In this document: positions 47,486-55,433 of the stretch, in pieces
Numbering within the stretch: the first letter of the stretch is position 1
How the letters are laid out: each line of letters begins with the position of its first letter
Program-made: the position numbers and the translations under genes
The notes under the pieces: generated by a model
Seen by the model: only the letters and a program-made list of their open reading frames with translations
Told to the model about the DNA's origin: nothing
Databases searched by the model: none
DNA from: Lentisalinibacter orientalis
GTDB taxonomy: Bacteria > Pseudomonadota > Gammaproteobacteria > Steroidobacterales > Woeseiaceae
Direction: 5' to 3'
DNA: 64,000 bases
Assembly: GCF_040706535.1 (NCBI RefSeq)
Contig: NZ_JAPDRJ010000006.1
Location: 124,001-188,000 of the forward strand

Positions 47486-47764
47486 ATGAGAATACGAAAT
47501 TTGCTGCTGGCGTCCGCCGGTATGGCCGTGCTGACCGGTTGCGCCGGCGGGGAGACCACCCAGTGCACCACGGAGCCCCGCTCGGCCTGGCAGGATGCCG
47601 ATGAGTTCCAGCAGAACCTCATCGACCAGGGCTACAAGATCAACGCCTTCAAGGTCACCGAAGGCAACTGTTACGAGATCTACGGGTTCGACCCGCAGGA
47701 GACCAAGGTTGAGATCTACTTCAACCCGGTCGACGGCAGCGTAGTCAAGCGGGAAGAAGGCTGA
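47486..47764 (+). CDS. PepSY-domain lipoprotein
   Basis: 92 residues from ATG 47486. A lipoprotein signal (LLLASAGMAVLTGCAGG, Cys at about 17) is followed by a small PepSY-like domain: WQDADEFQQNLIDQGYKINAFKVTEGNCYEIYGFDPQ...VEIYFNPVDGSVVKREE. Such proteins are commonly encoded with cytochrome b561-like proteins, as here (the next gene starts four bases after the stop). It may be a periplasmic partner in metal or electron handling. Confidence 0.78.
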   Translation: MRIRNLLLASAGMAVLTGCAGGETTQCTTEPRSAWQDADEFQQNLIDQGYKINAFKVTEGNCYEIYGFDPQETKVEIYFNPVDGSVVKREEG

Positions 47765-47768
47765 TTCG

Positions 47769-48302
47769 GTGACCCGGCCGGCGTCGGTCGTGATCTGGGA
47801 TCCGGTCGTGCGGATCTTCCACTGGACGCTGGCCGCTGTCGTCCTCGCCAATTACTGGCTGACGGAGCCGGGTGAGGACGTTCATACCTGGCTCGGCTAT
47901 ACCGCCGCGGCGGCGGTGCTGGTCCGGGTCGTCTGGGGCTTCGCGGGCACGAGGCATGCCCGCTTCGCCGACTTCCCCGTCAGCCCGGCCCGCATACGCG
48001 AGCACTTTCGAGAGCTGGCCGCCCGCAGGCTCCCGGCGAATTCGGGCCACAACCCGCTCGGCGCGGTCATGATCTACCTGATGTTCTTCCTGGTGGCCGT
48101 GCTGGCGAGCACCGGCTGGCTGCACGAGGAAGTCGATGCGCTGTACGGCAACGACCTGCTGCAGCAGATTCATGCCTACACGGCCCATACCCTGTGGATA
48201 GGCGCTCTGGTCCACGTTGCTGCCGTCTTCGTCGTGCAGTACGTCGGGCGCATCGACCTGGTGCGGCCGATGATCAACGGGCGGCGCCGATTGAAGCCGT
48301 GA
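47769..48302 (+). CDS. Cytochrome b561-type membrane protein
   Basis: 177 residues, four helices with heme-ligand histidines typical of bacterial cytochrome b561/Ni-hydrogenase b subunits: VVRIFHWTLAAVVLANYWL, VHTWLGYTAAAAVLVRVVWGFAG, HNPLGAVMIYLMFFLVAVLASTGW, and HAYTAHTLWIGALVHVAAVFV. It probably carries electrons across the inner membrane to or from a periplasmic partner such as the PepSY lipoprotein just upstream. GTG start at 47769. Confidence 0.88.
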   Translation: MTRPASVVIWDPVVRIFHWTLAAVVLANYWLTEPGEDVHTWLGYTAAAAVLVRVVWGFAGTRHARFADFPVSPARIREHFRELAARRLPANSGHNPLGAVMIYLMFFLVAVLASTGWLHEEVDALYGNDLLQQIHAYTAHTLWIGALVHVAAVFVVQYVGRIDLVRPMINGRRRLKP

Positions 48303-48315
48303 AATCCGGTGCGGC

Positions 48316-48510
48316 CTAATCCGATTGAGTAATCGCCCTTCGTACGGTGTCGAGGGACGGATAGGCCTGGCCGGGCGCCCGGTTGAATCGTTCCCGGAAA
48401 GCCCTGCGCTGAATCTGGTCTACGAGGTCGATCGGGGAGAGCGCCGCATCATAGGACTCGACCGATCCGGCTCCGTTTACGCTCTCTGTATTCTGATTCT
48501 TCATTGCCAT
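48316..48510 (-). CDS. Small hypothetical protein
   Basis: 64 residues from ATG 48510 (or 62 from ATG 48504). The N-terminal part is Asn/Ser/Glu-rich; the C-terminal half is LSPIDLVDQIQRRAFRERFNRAPGQAYPSLDTVRRAI, a plausible two-helix segment. No family is recognised and no clear ribosome site is seen. It lies convergent to the cytochrome b gene with 13 bases between the stops. Confidence 0.4.
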   Translation of the reverse strand: MAMKNQNTESVNGAGSVESYDAALSPIDLVDQIQRRAFRERFNRAPGQAYPSLDTVRRAITQSD

Positions 48511-48683
48511 CCCGCCGGTATTTCGGTCCGAGAATAGTCCACTTCTTCCGCCCCGAAAATGGGGGTAAACCGCGGGGGGTGGCAACCTCCTGTTTTTGGG
48601 GTTTTCTGCCTCTCCCGGGGCTGTCCCCGGTAACCCGTTCGTAACAGAAGAGCGGGGGATTCTCCGCAGACGGGTGCCAGAGC

Positions 48684-49574
48684 TCAGCGGCTCGCCCGCA
48701 CGCTCAGAGCGGTCACGGTGAGGAGAATCAGCGCCATGCCGATCAGCTGCGTGGCCGTCAGGGCCTCACTGAGCACGAGCACCCCGAACAGCGATGCCGT
48801 GACCGGCTCGATCATGGCGACGATGGCGGCGACGGCCGGCGCCGTCTCGCTCAGGCCGACCACGTAGAGGATGAACGACAGCCCGGCTCCGAGCACGCCG
48901 AGGGCCACGAACAGCGGCAATTCCGGCGCAGCCAGGACGGCGGTGACCCGACCGGCGTCGCTCGGCCAGATCAGGACGGCGGCGAGGACGGCGAAGGCGA
49001 TGGCGAGGATCGCCGGCGGGCTGCCGTGGGGGGCCGCGTACTTGAAACCGAAGATGAACAGGGCATAGCAGGCACCGGCGAGCAGTCCCTCCGCCACGCC
49101 CAGGAGCGTCACGTCGGCCGCGCCGGCATCGTAGACACGCGTGAGCAGTACGATGCCGACCATTACCAGCGCGATGGCGATCCACTTGCGGACGCTGGGT
49201 GTTTCCAGCCTCAGTGCGAAGGACACCAGGAAGACGAACACGGGCGCGCAGTACATCAGGGTGGCCGCGACCGCGACGCTGCCCTCCGCGATGCTGACGA
49301 AATAGAAGGTGAAGTTACCGGCGACCCCCAGGCCGGCGACCACCGACCAGAACCACAGACGCGGGTCGGACAGACCGGTGCGGTGGGGATGGACCACGAG
49401 CCAGCCCAGCACGAACAGGAGGCCGATGGCGCCGCGATAGAACGAGACCAGGTAGGCGTCCCAGCCGGCGGCGATGAGCATGCCGCCGATCCCGCCGGAG
49501 AGCCCCCAGCAGAAAGCGGCCAGTACGACGAACACCGTGGCCGCGATCGTGGTGCTGCCCTGTTCGCCCGTCAC
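48684..49574 (-). CDS. EamA/DMT-superfamily exporter
   Basis: 296 residues from GTG 49574, ten helices in two EamA repeats (FVVLAAFCWGLSGGIGGML and the second starting LLGVAEGLLAGACYALFIFGFKYA). The ends of the repeats, SVAVAATLMYCAPVFVFLVSFAL and PAVAAIVAMIEPVTASLFGVLVL, carry the conserved Pro of the family. Substrates of such carriers are usually metabolites or amino acids; none can be assigned. The open frame extends to 49700 but lacks similarity there. About 170 bases upstream of 48684 hold no gene apart from the CCGGGG-CTGT-CCCCGG hairpin near 48616. Confidence 0.82.
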   Translation of the reverse strand: MTGEQGSTTIAATVFVVLAAFCWGLSGGIGGMLIAAGWDAYLVSFYRGAIGLLFVLGWLVVHPHRTGLSDPRLWFWSVVAGLGVAGNFTFYFVSIAEGSVAVAATLMYCAPVFVFLVSFALRLETPSVRKWIAIALVMVGIVLLTRVYDAGAADVTLLGVAEGLLAGACYALFIFGFKYAAPHGSPPAILAIAFAVLAAVLIWPSDAGRVTAVLAAPELPLFVALGVLGAGLSFILYVVGLSETAPAVAAIVAMIEPVTASLFGVLVLSEALTATQLIGMALILLTVTALSVRASR

Positions 49575-49639
49575 GGACGACCTGCCGACGGTCGGACAGG
49601 GCAGGTCGGGCAGGTCGCGGACAACAGAGCGCTGGCCCC

Positions 49640-50092
49640 CTAGCCCGTTTCGTCGTCGGAGTAGGTAGCGGCGAGGCGCAGCGCGCCATAGCCCTGCCAC
49701 AGCGCCGCCTCGAGATCCTGCGCCGCGGCCGCCACCGCATCCGCGCCCCGATCCTTCTCGACGGCCTGTCTGAAGGCGACCAGTGCCTGCCAGATGTCCG
49801 GATAGGTCACGGTGGCCTTCGTCTCGATGGCGGCGTGCACGCCCACCTCTTCCCAGTGCCCGATCAGTTCGTCCACGCCGGGGCCGTCGCTGCCGCCGTC
49901 GGCGCGGGCGCCCACGATGCCGCGGACGTCGGCAATCAGTGCCTCGACCTCTTCTTCATAGTCGTCCAGATGCAGGTGAAACTCCTCGAGGTGTCCCTCG
50001 TCCATCTCACCGTGCGCCAGCGCGGGCGAGTCGGGGTGCACTGCCAGGCACAGGAGTATGAGAGCGGTGATCCAGTATTGCCGTGTCTGCAT
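49640..50092 (-). CDS. Exported helical hypothetical protein
   Basis: 150 residues. Signal peptide MQTRQYWITALILLCLAVHPDSPALA is followed by a His/Glu/Asp-rich start (HGEMDEGHLEEFHLHLDDYEEEVEALIADV) that could bind metal, and then helical sequence. No family is recognised. It diverges from the peroxiredoxin gene, and the Fur box at 50180-50198 lies 88-106 bases upstream of its start, so iron control is possible. Confidence 0.65.
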   Translation of the reverse strand: MQTRQYWITALILLCLAVHPDSPALAHGEMDEGHLEEFHLHLDDYEEEVEALIADVRGIVGARADGGSDGPGVDELIGHWEEVGVHAAIETKATVTYPDIWQALVAFRQAVEKDRGADAVAAAAQDLEAALWQGYGALRLAATYSDDETG

Positions 50093-50179
50093 GGTGATCC
50101 TCGCTGGTGGGGTTCATGGTATGACTCCGCGGCAATCTGCGTCTGCCGCGGCTGTGGAAGTCCCATCAGTATAAACCGT

Positions 50180-50198
50180 AATGCGAATCATTTGCATC
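50180..50198. promoter_or_regulatory. Fur box between divergent exported-protein and peroxiredoxin genes
   Basis: AATGCGAATCATTTGCATC is a nearly symmetrical Fur site of the AATGNGAATNATTNGCATT type often seen in high-GC proteobacteria. It overlaps nothing else recognised. Confidence 0.7.
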
Positions 50199-50258
50199 TA
50201 GATGGTATGGTCGGTGCCGATGAATGGTCTCAGCCCCCATGCCCGCGTAACAACACCC

Positions 50259-50831
50259 ATGGCCGCGACAACGGTGCCGGACATGACCTTCGATCTGCGC
50301 CTGCCGGGCGAGGACATGGGCCGCGAGAACCCGTTCCGCTGGGAACCGACCGACACCGCGGAACTGTTCGGCGGGCGCCGCGTGCTGCTGCTTGCCTCGC
50401 CGGGCGAGATCCGCCCCGGGTGCGCCTCGACGCTCCTGCTGGATTACGAGAAACACTACGGGCAGTTCCTGCGGGCCGGGATCGACGAGATCTACTGTCT
50501 CTCGGTGAACACGGCGCCGGTGGTCTTCCAGTGGGCCTACAGCCTCGATATCTGGAACGTGCTGATGCTGCCGGACGGGGATGCGGAGTTTACCCGGGGC
50601 ATGGATATGCTGGCGCCCGACGCTGCGGGTGAGACCGGCATTACCACCCGGCCGTACGCCGCGATTGTGGATGATCGGCGGATAGAACGAATATTTGCGG
50701 GGGGCGGTCCCGCCTGCGTCTGCCGGGCGGAGTCCTGCGATTCGCTCGGCGCCGACCGGGTACTGGACTGGCTCCGGCGCGGACCGGTGAGGCGGGCGTC
50801 GGCCGCCTCCTGGAGTTACGCCAGCTGCTAG
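50259..50831 (+). CDS. Peroxiredoxin-like protein (Prx5 type) with altered active-site loop
   Basis: About 190 residues from ATG 50259 (MAATTVPDMTFDLRLPG); starts at 50220 or 50202 are possible. The order VPDMTF, ELFGGRRVLLLASPGEIRPGCASTLLLDYEKHY, GIDEIYCLSVNTAPVVFQWAYSL, NVLMLPDG and RPYAAIVDD matches atypical Prx5-like peroxiredoxins. The peroxidatic Cys lies in RPGC rather than the usual TP(T)C, so the Thr and first Pro environment is changed. Three further Cys (CVCRAESC) near the C-terminus could act as resolving residues. It probably reduces peroxides; Fur control is suggested by the box at 50180. Confidence 0.75.
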   Translation: MAATTVPDMTFDLRLPGEDMGRENPFRWEPTDTAELFGGRRVLLLASPGEIRPGCASTLLLDYEKHYGQFLRAGIDEIYCLSVNTAPVVFQWAYSLDIWNVLMLPDGDAEFTRGMDMLAPDAAGETGITTRPYAAIVDDRRIERIFAGGGPACVCRAESCDSLGADRVLDWLRRGPVRRASAASWSYASC

Positions 50832-51008
50832 CCGGGCGGTCCTGCCGCCGATAGAGGTGCCGGCGAGGCTGGTACGCTCATCGAGAACCGCACACCAGCC
50901 GGCGTATCAGGCTCGTGTTCGATACCATTGCCGGGTTCGTCTCGGAGCTCCAGGACCGCGTTACGGGTACACAGCGGGGCGGACCGTATCTTTCACAGGA
51001 GGATAGTC

Positions 51009-51839
51009 ATGCGCCGAATCGTCTTTCTCGTCAGCCTGATCATTGCGACTGCCGGTGCCGCAGGCGGCGCAACGCCGACCGAGACCTCGGCACGGGACGC
51101 GGCCCCGGAGGCGCTGCGAATCTGGGTGGATGCCCGTGCCGGAACGGGAGAGCCTGTCCACTGGATTGCCGAGGGCGGAGTCTATTCCTACCCCTCCGGC
51201 GAGAAGCTCTTCGGCATGGTCGGGTTCGACAGCTCGACGGTGATCTGGCCCGACGAGCCGGGCGGTGAGGTCATCCATCTGACCCGTAAAACGTTCGCCT
51301 ACACGGATCCCGTGACCGGCGACATCCTGACGGATTACCAGGGACGATCCGTCGAGCCCATTGCCTACCCTTACCAGCTCATCACTTATCGGCTGGAAGA
51401 CGGAAAGATCTACGGCGACGTCGAACAGGGTGTCGGTGATCACATCCAGAAGATCAGGGCGAAGGACGGGATGCGCTATCGCATGCTGGGCGACGATACG
51501 ATGGCGGTGACGGCGGCGATTTTCCTGGATTTCCCCTTGCCCGACGGACGGCGATACGAGGCCTGGGAGAATTATGATTTCTTCCTGCATCTCGACGACG
51601 GCATGGACGAGCCTCATCAGATGAGCTGGCAGCGCTACGGCGCGCTGCCGGCCTTCGCCGGCGAAGGCAAGGCCATTTATCACCTCCTGTCCTGGCGCGT
51701 GGAAAGTGAGGAGGAGTTTCCCCCCGCGTTGCTCGAATGGGCGAGGGCGGAAAAACCCATGTGGCTGAAGCCGCCGGCCGACCTTGCCGAAGTGCGGGCG
51801 CTGCAGTCGGGGGAAGCGGGCGAGGGATGGGCCCGGTAG
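51009..51839 (+). CDS. DUF1838-like exported protein
   Basis: 276 residues from ATG 51009, preceded by CAGGAGGATAGTC. Signal peptide MRRIVFLVSLIIATAGAAGGA. The mature part has VHWIAEGGVYSYPSGEKLFGMVGFDSS, TRKTFAYTDPVTGDILTDYQGRSVEPI and EAWENYDFFLHLDDGM, which fits DUF1838, a family of unknown function. About 175 bases before it hold no recognisable gene. Confidence 0.72.
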   Translation: MRRIVFLVSLIIATAGAAGGATPTETSARDAAPEALRIWVDARAGTGEPVHWIAEGGVYSYPSGEKLFGMVGFDSSTVIWPDEPGGEVIHLTRKTFAYTDPVTGDILTDYQGRSVEPIAYPYQLITYRLEDGKIYGDVEQGVGDHIQKIRAKDGMRYRMLGDDTMAVTAAIFLDFPLPDGRRYEAWENYDFFLHLDDGMDEPHQMSWQRYGALPAFAGEGKAIYHLLSWRVESEEEFPPALLEWARAEKPMWLKPPADLAEVRALQSGEAGEGWAR

Positions 51840-51888
51840 AGTGCGCGGACCCTTGCCGGTGCCGATCCCCTTGTGACGAACTGCCATC

Positions 51889-52272
51889 GTGAGAACAGGC
51901 GTACGAATCTTCTGGCTGGCGGCAGGCCTGACGTCTCTCGCCATCGGCGCCGTCGGCGTGGTGTTGCCGTTGTTGCCCACGACGCCGTTCCTGCTGGTCG
52001 CCGCCTTCGCGTTCGCCCGTTCCTCGGAGCGGTTGGACCGCTGGCTGCGAGATCACCCTTCCTTCGGGGCTCTGATCGAGAACTGGCACCGCGAGGGCAG
52101 CATCGACCGCAAGACGAAACGGGTGGCCCTGGTTGTCCTGTTGCTGACGCCCATAGCCACCTGGCTTATCGGCGCTCCCTTGTGGATCATCGCCGTGCAG
52201 GTAGTGATTCTGAGCGGGGCGGCGCTATTCATACTCACACGCCCGTCGCCGTCGGCGGTTCATCATGAATAG
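51889..52272 (+). CDS. YbaN-family (DUF454) inner-membrane protein
   Basis: 127 residues, GTG start. YbaN family blocks: GAVGVVLPLLPTTPFLLVAAFAFARSSERLDRWLRDHPSFG and KTKRVALVVLLLTPIATW. Three or four helices. The function is unknown. Its end overlaps the start of the next gene by eight bases. Confidence 0.88.
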   Translation: MRTGVRIFWLAAGLTSLAIGAVGVVLPLLPTTPFLLVAAFAFARSSERLDRWLRDHPSFGALIENWHREGSIDRKTKRVALVVLLLTPIATWLIGAPLWIIAVQVVILSGAALFILTRPSPSAVHHE

Positions 52273-52675
52273 AGATGATTTTCAAGACATGAAAGCTGTA
52301 TTTCTTCTGCTCATCGTGCTCAGTCTCGCGATACTCGGCGCGCATTACCTGCGCTACGGTAACGTGTTCGGCGTTGCGGTATCGCTGGCACTTATCGGAC
52401 TTCTCCTCGTGCGCAGCGCCTGGGCCGCCCGCGTCATCCAGGTGGCCCTGATTCTGGGCGCGGCCGAATGGGCGCACACTCTGTATGAGCTCATGCAGAG
52501 TCGTCTGGCACAGGGCGCGCCCGCCGCGCGGATGGCCGCTATCATTGGAAGCGTTATCGTCATTACGCTCGCTTCGGCGCTGCTGTTCCAGACCGGGACG
52601 ATGAAGCGGATGTACGGCCTGCAACCCGGCGGCAGCACCTCCCGCAGCGAAGCAAATGGAGGGCAACACGAATGA
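52265..52675 (+). CDS. Small integral membrane protein, unrecognised
   Basis: 136 residues with four helices (VFLLLIVLSLAILGAHYLRYG, VAVSLALIGLLLVRS, VIQVALILGAAEWAHTLYEL, MAAIIGSVIVITLASALLF). No family recognised with certainty. It overlaps YbaN upstream and trmO downstream (ATGA), so the three are translated together. An internal ATG at 52289 is an alternative start. Confidence 0.7.
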   Translation: MNRDDFQDMKAVFLLLIVLSLAILGAHYLRYGNVFGVAVSLALIGLLLVRSAWAARVIQVALILGAAEWAHTLYELMQSRLAQGAPAARMAAIIGSVIVITLASALLFQTGTMKRMYGLQPGGSTSRSEANGGQHE

Positions 52676-53136
52676 GCAGCCGTGACGAGATTCGACGAAA
52701 CGAACGCACCGTCGATGCCGGCGTGGCCGACGATGCACGGCTTCGCTTCATCGGCGAGATCCGCACGCCCTGGCCCGATCGGGACTCGTGCCCGCGGCAG
52801 GGCAGTTACGATGGCCCCGAGTGCCGCCTGGTGGTGGCGCCGATCTGGCGTCCCGCCCTGGAAGGGCTGGAAGGCAACGAGAAGCTCGAGGTGCTGTACT
52901 GGCTCGATCGCAGCCGACGCGACCTCGTGGCGCAGAGCCCGGGCAACGACGGCCGGACCGTCGGGACCTTCGCGCTGCGCTCGCCGAACCGGCCCAATCC
53001 CATCGGCACGTCGCTGGTGCGGTTGGTCGGGATCGAGGACGGTGTGGTCACCGTGCGCGGTCTCGACTGTGTCGACGGCACGCCGCTGCTCGATATCAAG
53101 CCGCACCGCTGTCCGCATGGCGGCAAGGCGGGATGA
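52672..53136 (+). CDS. trmO: tRNA (t6A37) N6-methyltransferase TrmO/TsaA
   Basis: 154 residues, the compact single-domain form. Conserved UPF0066 blocks are FIGEIRTPWPDRDSCPRQG, RPALEGLEGNEKLEVLYWLDRS, FALRSPNRPNPIGTSLVRLVGI and GLDCVDGTPLLDIKPH. It methylates threonylcarbamoyladenosine at position 37 of certain tRNAs using SAM. The E. coli enzyme has an extra C-terminal domain that is absent here; this form ends soon after the core with CPHGGKAG. It starts within the stop of the membrane-protein gene. Confidence 0.9.
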   Translation: MSSRDEIRRNERTVDAGVADDARLRFIGEIRTPWPDRDSCPRQGSYDGPECRLVVAPIWRPALEGLEGNEKLEVLYWLDRSRRDLVAQSPGNDGRTVGTFALRSPNRPNPIGTSLVRLVGIEDGVVTVRGLDCVDGTPLLDIKPHRCPHGGKAG

Positions 53137-53172
53137 GGCCGGTAGGGGTTCTTACCTGTATGGCGCTCCGCG

Positions 53173-53721
53173 TTACCCGCCCGACCAAAGGCCGGGGTAG
53201 TCGACCGCGAACCCGAATTCATCGACCGAGATCTCGGCGCTGAACCCGCTGGCGCTTTGGTAGAGGACGGTGGAAGCGCTCCTTCGCGTGTACGTCTGGC
53301 GGGCAGGCCGGAGTTCGAGGTCCGGGAATACCAGCCACGCCGCATGCACCGCCACGCAGGCTCCGGTATCGCCGCCCAAGCGACGGACCGGCATCAGATT
53401 GGTGACCGGGGAGAAGCCGAAATCCACATCGGTGCAGCCGGAAAGAGAGTGATCGCTCGCGTTGTCACGTGACCATCGACCGGCCGCGTCGCGAGCAAGA
53501 TCGAGTTGTCCGGAGGCGTCGCCGTGTGACCATCTGACCACCGCGTCGCGAGTAAACCACTCGTCGTCCAGCCGCACGCAGTAGTCCAGGCGCCACAAGC
53601 CCTCGGCGAAGCGGATCGCCATGCCCTCGAGGAGATACGTACGACCGCTGCGCCACAGGCTTGCGTACTCCGTGCCGCCGTCTTGCAGTGAGCGCCAGCA
53701 CCGCTGTGCGATGAGGTTCAC
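53173..53721 (-). CDS. Putative glycolipid-binding family protein (DUF1089)
   Basis: 182 residues, GTG start overlapping the cyclo-ligase stop by four bases. Family blocks: YCVRLDDEWFTRDAVV, LDLARDAAGRWS, LSGCTDVDFGFSPVTNLMPVRRL, and DEFGFAVDYPGLW at the end. The family was named for glycolipid binding; the actual ligand is unknown. It is the downstream partner of the folate gene, although no functional link is obvious. Confidence 0.85.
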   Translation of the reverse strand: MNLIAQRCWRSLQDGGTEYASLWRSGRTYLLEGMAIRFAEGLWRLDYCVRLDDEWFTRDAVVRWSHGDASGQLDLARDAAGRWSRDNASDHSLSGCTDVDFGFSPVTNLMPVRRLGGDTGACVAVHAAWLVFPDLELRPARQTYTRRSASTVLYQSASGFSAEISVDEFGFAVDYPGLWSGG

Positions 53722-54371
53722 GGTGGATTCCCGGACTGATGATCGTCCATCTGGTTATCGCTTTCGGTGACCACGGCATCCATGCGGAAATCGTGCGCCT
53801 GAGGATAAACAGTAGGCATGTGCCCGAACTCATGACAAATGCCCACGGCAACGGGCCGCGGCTGCATGGCCGCGAGCGTACGATCGTAATATCCGCCGCC
53901 ATTGCCCAACCGATGAAGACCCCGGTCGAATCCGATCATGGGGACGAGGAGCAGCGTCGGCTCCACCCGGCGTCGGCTGCACGGCCGCGGAATCGACCAG
54001 GGTCCATCTTCGGTCATCCGCATATCCGGTCGCCACGCCCAGAACGTCAGGGGCCTTCCGGGCTCCTCGATGACGGGCAGGGCAACTTCAATTCCCTGTT
54101 TCACCCAGGGATGCGCGAGCGGTCGGAGGTCAATCTCCCCCGGTAGTGGCCAGTAGAGTCCGATGCATTCATGACCCTCTGTCAGACGGGACGCGTGGAG
54201 TTCTCCGATGATCCGTGATGACGCATCCGCCCTGGCGTCGGCAGACAGTTGTTCTCGTCGGGCACGAAGGCGCTTTCGTTGGCCAGCTCGCCAGCGCCTG
54301 ATGTCCTCGGCGCAGGATGACCGCGGAGTCTGCGCATCGGCGAGGAGATCACCGCCGTAATCGGGATCCAT
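53718..54371 (-). CDS. 5-formyltetrahydrofolate cyclo-ligase
   Basis: About 217 residues from ATG 54371 (MDPDYGGDLL); an upstream ATG at 54467 would add 32 residues. Motifs: RRWRAGQRKRLRARREQLS at the N-terminus, IGLYWPLPGEIDLRPL, VALPVIEEPGRPLTFWAW, LLLVPMIGFDRGLHRLGNGGGYYDRTLA (the GxGxGYYDR nucleotide loop). It converts 5-formyltetrahydrofolate to methenyltetrahydrofolate with ATP. The start of DUF1089 overlaps its stop. Confidence 0.88.
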   Translation of the reverse strand: MDPDYGGDLLADAQTPRSSCAEDIRRWRAGQRKRLRARREQLSADARADASSRIIGELHASRLTEGHECIGLYWPLPGEIDLRPLAHPWVKQGIEVALPVIEEPGRPLTFWAWRPDMRMTEDGPWSIPRPCSRRRVEPTLLLVPMIGFDRGLHRLGNGGGYYDRTLAAMQPRPVAVGICHEFGHMPTVYPQAHDFRMDAVVTESDNQMDDHQSGNPP

Positions 54372-54817
54372 CTCGTGAAGGAAACACGGCGGTGAGGCGT
54401 ATTCGTGGGGCTCCGACCGAGATTCGGAGGCTACCGACGCCGATTTATCACTTGAATAGACGGTCATTCTGCCGGATCCATGAATCCTGGACCTGCAACT
54501 CCCGGATAATGCGATGGTGTGCCGTTTGGCGGGAGTGCGCAACCATACCGATAGTCGAGAGGGTACACTCGGACGGCGAGCGAGCAACGCAACGAACGCG
54601 CAAAGTGCTCAGGGTATCGTCCGGACCCAGGATGCCGATTTCAAGGATCTCGATGGCGTGCACTTCCGGCACATGTCCAACGGGGAGTTGTTTTGGACTT
54701 CGCAAGATGAGCGGCTTGCATCATGATGCCCATGGGTGAGAGCCATGTGTACAGGCCGGCCATATGCTCGTATGGTCGGACGACCGATTGCAATGGAAGT
54801 CACAGGAGCGGCAGATC
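54372..54817. other. Spacer without a convincing gene; possible gene remnant
   Basis: About 445 bases between the divergent cyclo-ligase and SCO genes. A 70-codon plus-strand frame at 54514-54726 ends with DADFKDLDGVHFRHMSNGELFWTSQDE, which faintly recalls the end of some cytochrome c domains, but it has no heme motif and no ribosome site. It could be a remnant of a gene lost beside the copper chaperone. Nothing else is recognisable apart from presumed promoters. Confidence 0.4.
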
Positions 54818-55408
54818 ATGCTCAGACCGCGCGCGATTCTGGCGTTAGCGGCGTTACTGACCATCGTCGGCTGCAGCGATGAACGCGCCGACTCACTCTC
54901 GTTGCAGCACGCGCGTGTCGCAAATCCCCCCTGGCCGATCGAGACATTCGATCTCCTCGATCAGACTGGTGCATCGTTCTCGCGCGATGACCTGGAAGGT
55001 CGATGGACGCTCCTGTTCTCCGGCTTCACGCACTGCCCGGATGTCTGTCCGACCACCCTAGGAATCCTGAGAGCCGCGCAACGCGGACTCGACCGGAGTC
55101 AGGCGCTCCGGACGGTGTTTGTCAGCGTAGACCCGGAGCGTGATACCCCGGAACGCCTGGCCGAGTATCTGGCCTGGTTTGATGAAGACTGGGTCGGCCT
55201 GACCGGCGAACGCGAACAACTCGACCGACTCCTGGGCAGCCTGCAGATGGCCCACGTGCGCGTGCCCACCGGCGACGGGGAATACACCGTTGATCATGCC
55301 ACGGCCGTGGCGCTGATCGACCCGCTGGGTCGAATGGCGGCCTACTGGCGACCGCCCTTCGACGCGGCCAAGCTGCGCGACGACCTCGCCGCGCTGCCTT
55401 CGCCCTGA
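54818..55408 (+). CDS. SCO1/SenC-family copper chaperone
   Basis: 196 residues from ATG 54818 with an AGGAGCG site. Lipoprotein signal (LRPRAILALAALLTIVGCS). The thioredoxin fold has the copper-binding CPDVC in FTHCPDVCPTTLG and the distal histidine in VDHATAVALIDPLGR; VFVSVDPERDTPERLAEYLAWF is a family block. It delivers copper to the CuA site of cytochrome c oxidase or acts as a thiol reductase in the periplasm. No oxidase genes are in the window. Confidence 0.9.
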   Translation: MLRPRAILALAALLTIVGCSDERADSLSLQHARVANPPWPIETFDLLDQTGASFSRDDLEGRWTLLFSGFTHCPDVCPTTLGILRAAQRGLDRSQALRTVFVSVDPERDTPERLAEYLAWFDEDWVGLTGEREQLDRLLGSLQMAHVRVPTGDGEYTVDHATAVALIDPLGRMAAYWRPPFDAAKLRDDLAALPSP

Positions 55409-55433
55409 TTCCGCGCCCGGTGGGGCGTTCGGA

